This document shows positions 1-5,304 of a stretch of DNA of 6,586 bases, piece by piece. This stretch comes from Anaerolineales bacterium (GTDB taxonomy: Bacteria; Chloroflexota; Anaerolineae; Epilineales; JAANWY01). The position numbers and the translations under genes are program-made. Within the stretch, counting starts at the first letter, position 1. Every line of letters starts with the position of its first letter. The stretch is taken from assembly GCA_018263655.1 (NCBI GenBank), contig JAANWY010000120.1:1-6586 (forward strand). Reading direction: 5' to 3'. Below the pieces are notes generated by a model. That model was not told the origin of the DNA. It saw only the letters and a list, made by a program, of their open reading frames with translations, and ran no database searches.

Positions 1-285
1 TGCGCGCGATTTACCAAATCGCGCTACGGGCATGTAGATCGATTTGGCAAATCGATCATCCAGATGCGCGCGATTTACCAAATCGCGCTACGGGCATGTA
101 GATCGATTTGGCAAATCGATCATCCAGATGCGCGCGATTTACCAAATCGCGCTACAGAGATGTAGATCGATTTGCCAAATCGATGGTTCAGGTGCGCGAT
201 TTACCAAATCGCGCTACAGGCATGTAGATCGATTTGGCAAATCGATCATCCAGATGCGCGCGATTTACCAAATCGCGCTACGGGC
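1..285. repeat. Tandem array of REP-like hairpin pairs (BIME-like)
   Basis: The stretch is built from 64-bp units starting at 1, 65, 129 and 193 (the fourth is 62 bp), plus a partial fifth from 255. Each unit has two 9-bp perfect stems with 3-nt loops. Hairpin A (GCGCGATTT, loop ACC, AAATCGCGC) is at 4-24, 68-88, 132-152, 194-214 and 258-278. Hairpin B (GATCGATTT, loop GGC, AAATCGATC) is at 37-57, 101-121, 165-185 and 227-247; the third B copy has loop GCC and loses its outer pair. Read on the minus strand, A is a close relative of B. Both are headed by GTAG (CTAC at 24-27, GTAG at 34-37 in unit 1), so the pairs lie head to head 6 nt apart. GTAG followed by a palindrome is the layout of REP elements mobilised by RAYT transposases, and inverted pairs resemble BIMEs. 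No spacers are present, so it is not CRISPR. The array runs off the left edge. Confidence 0.85.
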
Positions 286-298
286 CGGAGTAATGTAA

Positions 299-985
299 AT
301 GGCAGTTGAAAGTTCACGGATTGCGACGAAAGAACGAGGGTCGATGCAAATGCAAGAAGACGAAGAAGTGGTGGTCACGGCATCACCGGACGCCTACGTG
401 CTGCCAACGATGGTGCTGATGCTGGGCGCGATGCTGCTCGTCGTGTCGATTTTCTTCCCTTATTGGGGGCTGACGCTGCATGCGCCGCAGTATCCGGACG
501 GCCTGAACGTGGAACTCTACGTCAATAAGATGGCGGGCGACGTCCAGGAAATCAATGGTCTCAATCACTACATCGGCATGCCGAAGCTGGAGGAAGCCGG
601 CAAACTGGAGCGCTCCTTCTCCTGGCTTGCTATCGGCGCTCTGGCACTGCTGCTGATGGCCGCCGTCTTCATCCACAACCAGTGGGCGGCGGTGCTGGCG
701 TTGCCGGCGCTGTTGTATCCCCTGATCTTCCTGGCCGATCTGTTCTACTGGCTCTACACCTTCGGCCACAACCTGGATCCGACAGCGGCGCTGTCCAGCT
801 CCATCGAGCCCTTCACGCCGACGCTGCTGGGCACCGGCGTCATCGGCCAGTTCAAGACCACGGCTATGGTGGACACGGGCTTTTACCTGGCGATTTTGGG
901 GTCGTTCGTTATTCTGGTCGGGCTATACTTCCATCGCGAGGCGTACAAGCCCTTGCAGGAAGTGGTGGGCGAGCAAGGAGCGTAA
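299..985 (+). CDS. Four-span membrane protein of nos clusters, function unknown
   Basis: This is a 228-residue integral membrane protein. Hydrophobic spans are at about 35-54, 107-126, 129-152 and 193-211. Between spans 1 and 2 is an extracytoplasmic-looking loop with HAPQYPDGL (61-69) and LNHYIGM (88-94). Between spans 3 and 4 is FGHNLDP (155-161) followed by a Pro/Gly-rich stretch. From memory, proteins with this loop pattern are encoded next to nosL and nosDFY in Bacteroidota and Chloroflexota nos clusters; their biochemical role is not known to me. The conserved His, Tyr and Met residues could contact copper or a redox partner, but that is inference. The ATG at 299 follows GGAG (287-290) by 8 nt, directly after the repeat array. 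An ATG at 344 (Met16) is a possible later start. The stop is 10 nt before the next gene, which suggests one operon. It might be called NosB-like, but I cannot confirm that. Confidence 0.82.
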   Translation: MAVESSRIATKERGSMQMQEDEEVVVTASPDAYVLPTMVLMLGAMLLVVSIFFPYWGLTLHAPQYPDGLNVELYVNKMAGDVQEINGLNHYIGMPKLEEAGKLERSFSWLAIGALALLLMAAVFIHNQWAAVLALPALLYPLIFLADLFYWLYTFGHNLDPTAALSSSIEPFTPTLLGTGVIGQFKTTAMVDTGFYLAILGSFVILVGLYFHREAYKPLQEVVGEQGA

Positions 986-995
986 CCACCAACCT

Positions 996-3494
996 ATGGG
1001 GAAGCTCCTCAGTATTGAGTCATCGACGGTGGACGAACGACCAAGGACGAGGGAGGGCTTTCTCGACGTGTCGGGAGGCTGGCCGTCGCCAGTCGGAAAC
1101 AGAACGAAGCTCGCTCTCCTGATCTGTCTAATTGTCGTGGTGTTGCTGGGGCCGCCGGCACATGCCGCGTCCCCACAAGGCGAGTCCCTCGTCGTGTCAC
1201 CGGCCGGCCCTTACACTACTATCGCTGAGGCGTTGGTCGACGCCCAAGCCGGCGACCGCATCGAGGTACACAGCGGTACGTACGCCGGCCCGCTCACCAT
1301 CGACAAATCGGTCGCGTTGATCGGTGTGGACGAGGCCGTGATCGACGGCGGTGGCGACGACAGCGTCGTCACGGTCACGGCGCCCGACGTGCGGATCGAA
1401 GGCTTCGTGATTCGCAACAGCGGCGACAGCCTGGACCGCGAGGATGCCGGCATCGTCCTGCAGAAAAGCCCGCGTGCCACCATCGTCAACAACCGCATCG
1501 AGAACACGCTGTTCGGTGTGTACGCCAAAAACGCGCCAGAGACCGAGCTGCGCGGGAACGAGATTATTGGGATGGACTTGCCGTTGCCACGCCGAGGTGA
1601 TGGGATTCGTTTCTGGGAAAGCCCCAACAGCCTGATCGCAGAAAATCAGGTGCGCGCCACGCGGGACTGCATCCTGTGGTTCTCCGACGGCACCACCGTG
1701 CGGGACAACGATATCCGCGACGGACGCTACGGCCTGCACCTGATGTACGACAACGACATCGTGATCGCCGGCAATACCCTGGCAGACAACAGCGTCGGCG
1801 CCTTCCTGATGTACAGCCGGCGCGTCACGCTGCGTGAGAACATTTTCCGCAGCAACCGCGGCCCCAGCGGCTACGGGGTGGGACTTAAGGACATGGATCG
1901 GGTGATTGGCGAGGACAATCTCTTCGTCAGCAACCGAGTCGGGATGTATCTGGACAACTCGCCCTGGTCCATCGACGTGTACGACGAGTTTCGGCACAAC
2001 GCCTTCGCCTACAACGACATCGGGGCTTCGTTCCAGCCGGCCGTGAAGCGCAACATCTTCACCGAGAACACGTTTCTCGAAAACATGCAGCAGGTCAGCG
2101 TACGCGGTGGTGGGCAGTTAGAAGGAAATGATTTTACGGTCGAGGGACAGGGCAATTTCTGGAGCGATTACACCGGCTACGACGCCAACGGCGATGGTCT
2201 CGGCGACCTGGCCTATCAACCCCGCAGCCTGTTCGAGAGTCTGCTGGACCGACACTCGTCGCTGCGGTTGTTCCTGATGAGCCCCGCGCAGCAGGCCATC
2301 GATATGGCGAGCAAGGCTTTTCCCATCATGCGCCCCGAGCCGAAGCTCACCGACTCAGCGCCGCTGATGTCGCCGGTGCTGCCGGCCATCGCGGCTACAA
2401 CGCCTCCTTCGCCGGTACCAATGCTGGCGGTGTCGAGCGGCGTCGTACTTCTGGTTCTGCTCGTTTTTGGCCTGATTCGGTGGCAGCCGGCGCTGGACAA
2501 ACGAAAAGACACCAGGTTTTTCTCTTCCGAACTGTCAGACGCTCAGCCACGTGCGAATGTCAAGCAGATTGGAGTCGGTTCCGTTGCAGTCAAAAACCTG
2601 GTGTCTGTATCTGAAGAGGATGAATGCATGATCGAGATTCAAGGTTTGACGAAGCGGTTCGGGGACTTCACGGCGGTCGACGATTTCGACCTCACAGTGC
2701 GGCCTGGCGAGGCCGTGGCGCTGTGGGGGCCGAATGGCGCCGGCAAGACCACCATCATCAAATGCCTGCTGGGGCTCCTGAATTCCGAAGGCACTATCAT
2801 CGTCAACGGCCACGACTTGGAGAGTGCTGGCAAAGCGGTTCGCCGTTCGCTGGGCTACGTGCCGCAGGAGCTGGCGCTCTACGCCGATCTCACCGCCCGC
2901 GAGTCGGTCAAATTCTACGCGCGCCTGAAGGATGTTCCGCTCGATCGAGCCGATCGGGTCCTGGCCGACGTCGGGCTCGCCGAGCATGCCAGCAAGCGCG
3001 TGGCGGCGCTGTCCGGCGGCATGAAACAACGCCTGGCGCTGGGCTTGGCCCTGCTGGCCAATCCACCGTTGCTGATCCTCGACGAGCCTACGTCCAACTT
3101 GGATGCGCGGGCCCGCGACGATTTCCTGGATCTGTTAGTTGACCTGAAGCAGCAGGGCAAGACGATGCTCTTCACTTCGCACCGGCTGGAGGAAGTCGAA
3201 ACGCTGGCGGACCGTGTGCTGGCGTTGGAGCAGGGCCGCGTGCGCGTCGAGTGCACGCCGCGCGAGCTGGCTACGGAACTCGGGTTGCACGTCACGCTGA
3301 AGGTCTACCTCCCCGACGCCGACGTCGATCACGCGTTGGCGACGCTGGAAGCGCAGGGATTTACCGCTGGCCGCAACGGGGCCGGCGTGCGTGTGCGCGT
3401 CACCCCGACAGAGAAGGCGGCTCCCATCCAGGCGCTGTCGCGAGCCAACATCACGGTGGAGAACTTCGAGATCGAGAATGGGGTGTGGAACTAG
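996..3494 (+). CDS. nosD-nosF: NosD-NosF fusion: copper-maturation beta-helix protein joined to ABC ATPase
   Basis: This 832-residue ORF merges two normally separate N2O reductase maturation proteins. Residues 36-58 look like a signal peptide (basic start, Leu/Val-rich core, cleavage near AHA-A). About 65-385 is a right-handed beta-helix with NosD landmarks GDGIRFW (201-207) and HLMYDND (248-254), followed by the NosD signature starting NFWSDY (387-407). A single span at about 476-494, followed by Arg/Lys-rich sequence, leads into NosF from Met545. NosF has Walker A GPNGAGKTT (578-586), Q-loop Gln624, signature LSGGMKQ (672-678), Walker B LLILDEP (692-698) and switch His729, so the ATPase looks intact. 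Predicted topology puts NosD outside and NosF in the cytoplasm, as needed. The start is uncertain: ATG 996 has GGAG 15 nt upstream, while GTG 1068 has GGGAGGG (1051-1057) 10 nt upstream and gives a more normal signal peptide. Fusion is unusual for this family; separate translation from 2628 is possible. Confidence 0.82.
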   Translation: MGKLLSIESSTVDERPRTREGFLDVSGGWPSPVGNRTKLALLICLIVVVLLGPPAHAASPQGESLVVSPAGPYTTIAEALVDAQAGDRIEVHSGTYAGPLTIDKSVALIGVDEAVIDGGGDDSVVTVTAPDVRIEGFVIRNSGDSLDREDAGIVLQKSPRATIVNNRIENTLFGVYAKNAPETELRGNEIIGMDLPLPRRGDGIRFWESPNSLIAENQVRATRDCILWFSDGTTVRDNDIRDGRYGLHLMYDNDIVIAGNTLADNSVGAFLMYSRRVTLRENIFRSNRGPSGYGVGLKDMDRVIGEDNLFVSNRVGMYLDNSPWSIDVYDEFRHNAFAYNDIGASFQPAVKRNIFTENTFLENMQQVSVRGGGQLEGNDFTVEGQGNFWSDYTGYDANGDGLGDLAYQPRSLFESLLDRHSSLRLFLMSPAQQAIDMASKAFPIMRPEPKLTDSAPLMSPVLPAIAATTPPSPVPMLAVSSGVVLLVLLVFGLIRWQPALDKRKDTRFFSSELSDAQPRANVKQIGVGSVAVKNLVSVSEEDECMIEIQGLTKRFGDFTAVDDFDLTVRPGEAVALWGPNGAGKTTIIKCLLGLLNSEGTIIVNGHDLESAGKAVRRSLGYVPQELALYADLTARESVKFYARLKDVPLDRADRVLADVGLAEHASKRVAALSGGMKQRLALGLALLANPPLLILDEPTSNLDARARDDFLDLLVDLKQQGKTMLFTSHRLEEVETLADRVLALEQGRVRVECTPRELATELGLHVTLKVYLPDADVDHALATLEAQGFTAGRNGAGVRVRVTPTEKAAPIQALSRANITVENFEIENGVWN
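2507..2606. repeat. 100-bp segment bounded by a perfect 15-bp inverted repeat at the NosD/NosF junction
   Basis: AGACACCAGGTTTTT at 2507-2521 is the exact reverse complement of AAAAACCTGGTGTCT at 2592-2606, with 70 bp between. The segment encodes the linker after the NosD membrane anchor (about residues 505-537), which is polar and unlike either family. It looks like a small palindromic insertion element that landed between nosD and nosF. No flanking target duplication was recognised. In RNA it could form a long stem just upstream of the NosF start site. Confidence 0.7.
2613..2630 (+). promoter_or_regulatory. Internal ribosome binding site and ATG for NosF
   Basis: GAAGAGGA (2613-2620) is followed after 7 nt by ATG 2628, in frame with the upstream NosD reading frame. 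The position is exactly where NosF homologues normally begin. It looks like the original nosF initiation region, kept after the upstream stop codon was lost. A similar CTGAAGAGGA lies upstream of nosY at 3751-3760. Confidence 0.5.
2628..3494 (+). CDS. nosF: NosF ABC transporter ATPase (possible independent product inside the fusion ORF)
   Basis: The NosF part of the fusion could also be translated alone as a 288-residue protein starting MIEIQGL, a typical ABC ATPase start and a length close to ordinary NosF. GAAGAGGA at 2613-2620 lies 7 nt before this ATG and is a reasonable ribosome binding site. All ATPase motifs are downstream of it: Walker A at 34-42, Q-loop Gln80, signature 128-134, Walker B 148-154, D-loop 156-159 and His185 in this numbering. 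NosF powers the NosY permease dimer in copper-centre assembly of N2O reductase. Whether the cell makes NosF alone, the fusion, or both cannot be read from sequence. The reading frame is unbroken from NosD through this ATG, so this entry is an alternative translation product, not a second locus. Confidence 0.5.
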   Translation: MIEIQGLTKRFGDFTAVDDFDLTVRPGEAVALWGPNGAGKTTIIKCLLGLLNSEGTIIVNGHDLESAGKAVRRSLGYVPQELALYADLTARESVKFYARLKDVPLDRADRVLADVGLAEHASKRVAALSGGMKQRLALGLALLANPPLLILDEPTSNLDARARDDFLDLLVDLKQQGKTMLFTSHRLEEVETLADRVLALEQGRVRVECTPRELATELGLHVTLKVYLPDADVDHALATLEAQGFTAGRNGAGVRVRVTPTEKAAPIQALSRANITVENFEIENGVWN

Positions 3495-3495
3495 C

Positions 3496-3535
3496 CTCGC
3501 CGCCGCGAGTTCCAGGCGGCCAAACAACAGCCGCC
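3496..3535 (+). other. Two small GC hairpins just after the nosD-nosF stop
   Basis: CTCGC (3496-3500) pairs with GCGAG (3505-3509) across a 4-nt loop. GGCGGC (3515-3520) pairs with GCCGCC (3530-3535) across a 9-nt loop. Neither is followed by a T-run, so they are poor intrinsic terminators. They could protect the 3' end of the message or slow read-through towards nosY. Confidence 0.35.
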
Positions 3536-3537
3536 TT

Positions 3538-3671
3538 CCACCCCTCGATAAACTCGGGACGTCGCTCACGGCTACGATTTTCGCCACTCCCACTGGGAGT
3601 TCCGCAGCTTGAGCTCGAAGAGCAGCGAAATTCGTAGCCCAGAGCGACGTCCTGAGCTCGTCGAAGGGTGG
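3538..3671. repeat. 134-bp imperfect inverted repeat between nosF and nosY
   Basis: Arms at 3538-3584 and 3625-3671 (47 bp each, ungapped) match at 39 of 47 positions by my count. The 40-nt centre contains its own hairpin: ACTCCC (3586-3591), loop ACT, GGGAGT (3595-3600). The right arm on the minus strand contains CCTTCGACGAGCTCAGGA, which resembles an interspersed repeat I recall from several bacterial genomes. With flanking sequence it fills most of the 278-bp gap between nosF and nosY. I see no gene in this gap; short open frames across it are translated repeat. It is MITE-like, with no transposase. Confidence 0.7.
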
Positions 3672-3772
3672 AGTGCTGTTTGCGGAACTCTGGGCGGTGG
3701 ACGGGTAAGCAAAGCCCCAATTGTTTTTGAACCTTCATCATTTCGGTAGCCTGAAGAGGAACGAGAAACGAA

Positions 3773-4603
3773 ATGGAACTGAGAGTCATCACCACACTGC
3801 TGCAAAAAGAGTTTCGCGATTCACTGCGCAACCGCTGGTTTCTGCTGTACACCATCGCTTTCGGGGCCCTGTCGCTGGGCCTATCGTACTTCTCGCTGTC
3901 GGGCGTCGGCCTCTACGGCTTCGCCGGCTTCGGTAAGACCGCCGCCAGCCTGATCAACCTGGTACTCCTCATCGTGCCCCTCATGGCGCTCACCATCGGC
4001 GCCGGCAGCCTGGCCGGCGAGCGCGAACACAGCACGCTGTCGTATTTGCTGGCCCAGCCGGTGAACCGCACCGAAGTCTTGCTGGGCAAGTACCTCGGCT
4101 TGGCATTGGCGCTGCTGGCGAGCCTGGGCCTGGGATTTGGCGTCTCGGGTATCGCCATCGCCCTGCGCGGCGGTGGCACGGACGCCGGCAGCTACGTCCA
4201 GATCATCAGCCTGGCCTACCTGCTGGCCCTCACCATGCTGAGCCTTGGTTTCTTGATTTCGACGCTGACGAGTAGAACCAGCGTGGCGGCCGGCATCGCC
4301 CTCTTCGTCTGGCTGGGCCTCGTCTTCTTCGGCGACCTGGGCCTGATGGGCACCGCGCTGGTGATGAAGCTGGAGATCGGCAAGCTGTTTACGCTGGCGC
4401 TGATCAACCCGCTGCAGGTGTTCAAGATGGCGGCCATAAGCGGCATTCATGCGACGCTGGACGTGCTAGGGCCGGCCGGCGTCTACGCCGTGCGCACCTA
4501 CGGCGACACCCTCATCGTCATTTTCTTAGCCATGATGACGATCTGGATCGTGTTGCCGCTTCTCGCTTCGTACGCCATCTTTACGACACGAACCGAGGTT
4601 TAG
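3773..4603 (+). CDS. nosY: NosY, ABC-2 type permease of the copper-maturation system
   Basis: This 276-residue polytopic protein is the normal length for NosY, the membrane subunit that dimerises and couples cytoplasmic NosF to periplasmic NosD during copper-centre assembly of N2O reductase. Six spans are visible at about 22-40, 58-78, 107-131, 145-165, 171-195 and 245-269. The conserved cytoplasmic stretch after span 2 (AGEREHSTLSYLLAQPVNRTEV, broken here as AGEREHSTLS then YLLAQPVNRTEV, residues 81-102) is typical of ABC-2 permeases and probably contacts the ATPase. NPLQVFKM (212-219) before the last span is typical of NosY. The N-terminal LLQKEFRDSLRNRW fits the amphipathic entry helix of the family. 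The ATG at 3773 is preceded by GAAGAGGA at 3753-3760, a 12-nt spacing that is rather long. The gene is 278 bp from the NosF stop, further than normal within a nos operon, because a repeat element occupies the gap. Confidence 0.93.
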   Translation: MELRVITTLLQKEFRDSLRNRWFLLYTIAFGALSLGLSYFSLSGVGLYGFAGFGKTAASLINLVLLIVPLMALTIGAGSLAGEREHSTLSYLLAQPVNRTEVLLGKYLGLALALLASLGLGFGVSGIAIALRGGGTDAGSYVQIISLAYLLALTMLSLGFLISTLTSRTSVAAGIALFVWLGLVFFGDLGLMGTALVMKLEIGKLFTLALINPLQVFKMAAISGIHATLDVLGPAGVYAVRTYGDTLIVIFLAMMTIWIVLPLLASYAIFTTRTEV

Positions 4604-4611
4604 TTTCCAGC

Positions 4612-4751
4612 AACCAGTATTCAGTAACCAGTGAACAGTCAATGTCATTAAGTTAGCGCTCTGGCTGGTCGCCGCTTCGCCTACAGACCGAGCCAGGGGC
4701 GCGGTCGGGAGACCGGCCCCAGCTTATCTTGATGACATTGACTGTACACTG
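4612..4751. repeat. Multi-hairpin repeat element with 7-bp phased repeats between nosY and nosL
   Basis: Four consecutive 7-mers end in CAGT (4612-4639: AACCAGT, ATTCAGT, AACCAGT, GAACAGT). An outer inverted repeat pairs 4629-4648 with 4732-4751 at 19 of 20 positions, and the right side continues the same 7-bp phase on the opposite strand. Nested inside are CTGGCTGGTC (4661-4670) against 4686-4696 with one bulged base, and CGGTC (4702-4706) against GACCG (4711-4715) around GGGA. The element takes up most of the 170-bp gap. No T-run follows, so I do not call a terminator. The nosL ribosome binding site AGGAG (4763-4767) lies just beyond it. Confidence 0.7.
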
Positions 4752-4773
4752 ATCACTGAAACAGGAGAAGGAC

Positions 4774-5304
4774 ATGTCACACGAGAAACTTGTTGCTGTC
4801 AGTCTGGTGGCACTGACCGTGATCCTGGCCCTCGCAGCATGTGGTGGCGGGCAAGCCAAGATCGAGCCGCCCACCATTTACTACGGCGAGGACGTCTGCG
4901 ATCACTGCAACATGATCATCAACGATGAGCGCTTCGCCGCTGCGACGATCGTCGAGGTAGAGCCGGGACGCACCGACAGCCGGATCTTCGACGATATTGG
5001 TGGGATGTTCCTGTACCACGATGAGCACCCCGATTTGAGAGTGTTGGCGCGCTACGTGCACGACTACGAGACCAAGGAGTGGATCAATGCCGAGGAGGCC
5101 TACTTCGTGCACAGCAGTGAGGTTCATTCGCCGATGAATCACGGCGTTATCGCTTGCAAGACCCCGGACGAAGCCGATCGCCTGGCTGAAGAGTTCAACG
5201 GCGAGGTGGTAGACTACGATGGCCTGGTGGCTCTAGCCGACGCCGGCACCTTCGCCGGCCCGCGCATGAAGATGGACATGGAAGACACAGGCGAGAATCA
5301 GTGA
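4774..5304 (+). CDS. nosL: NosL, copper chaperone lipoprotein
   Basis: This 176-residue protein is a NosL-family lipoprotein, the Cu(I) carrier that supplies NosDFY and N2O reductase outside the cytoplasmic membrane. The N-terminus is a lipoprotein signal: hydrophobic core 6-22 and lipobox LAAC with the lipidated Cys23. The metal motif follows at C42-x-x-C45-x-M47 (CDHCNMII), the family's usual CxxCxM with Asn replacing the more common Gly before Met. FDDIGGMFLY (72-81) and SPMNHG (119-124), with Met121 and His123, match the other conserved NosL segments and are candidate copper ligands. The C-terminus ends in a Met-rich MKMDMED. AGGAG (4763-4767) is 6 nt upstream of the ATG, a strong site. 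The stop overlaps the possible GTG of the next gene. The family assignment is firm; the ligand roles of individual residues are inferred from family knowledge. Confidence 0.93.
   Translation: MSHEKLVAVSLVALTVILALAACGGGQAKIEPPTIYYGEDVCDHCNMIINDERFAAATIVEVEPGRTDSRIFDDIGGMFLYHDEHPDLRVLARYVHDYETKEWINAEEAYFVHSSEVHSPMNHGVIACKTPDEADRLAEEFNGEVVDYDGLVALADAGTFAGPRMKMDMEDTGENQ

Noticed and set aside
1..285. CRISPR array
   Set aside because: The units follow each other with near-identical linkers and no unique spacers; each unit is a pair of hairpins.
44..298. 84-residue open reading frame
   Set aside because: It lies wholly within the hairpin array. Its repeated peptide is simply the 64-bp unit read in shifting frames, and its stop comes just before the first real gene.
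682..1122. Second + strand frame bridging the membrane protein and nosD
   Set aside because: It overlaps two supported genes in another frame, with Gly/Arg-rich content typical of a shadow.
1197..1997. 266-residue antisense open frame
   Set aside because: It is the complement of well-supported nosD codons in a GC-rich gene. The translation is His/Val/Ala-biased with no recognisable domain.
3721..3772. FNR-like site or promoter upstream of nosY
   Set aside because: TTGA and related half-sites occur, but no TTGA-N6-TCAA-like palindrome or convincing -35/-10 pair is present.
3451..3855. Minus-strand open frames across the nosF-nosY gap
   Set aside because: Their residues (HPSTSSGRR type) are translated interspersed repeat and they run into the start of nosY.
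3881..4450. 189-residue antisense frame in nosY
   Set aside because: It is Gln/Arg/Ala-rich and is the complement of Leu-rich membrane codons; nosY itself is clear.
4629..4751. Intrinsic terminator between nosY and nosL
   Set aside because: Stable stems exist but no T-run follows, and nosL has the look of the same operon.
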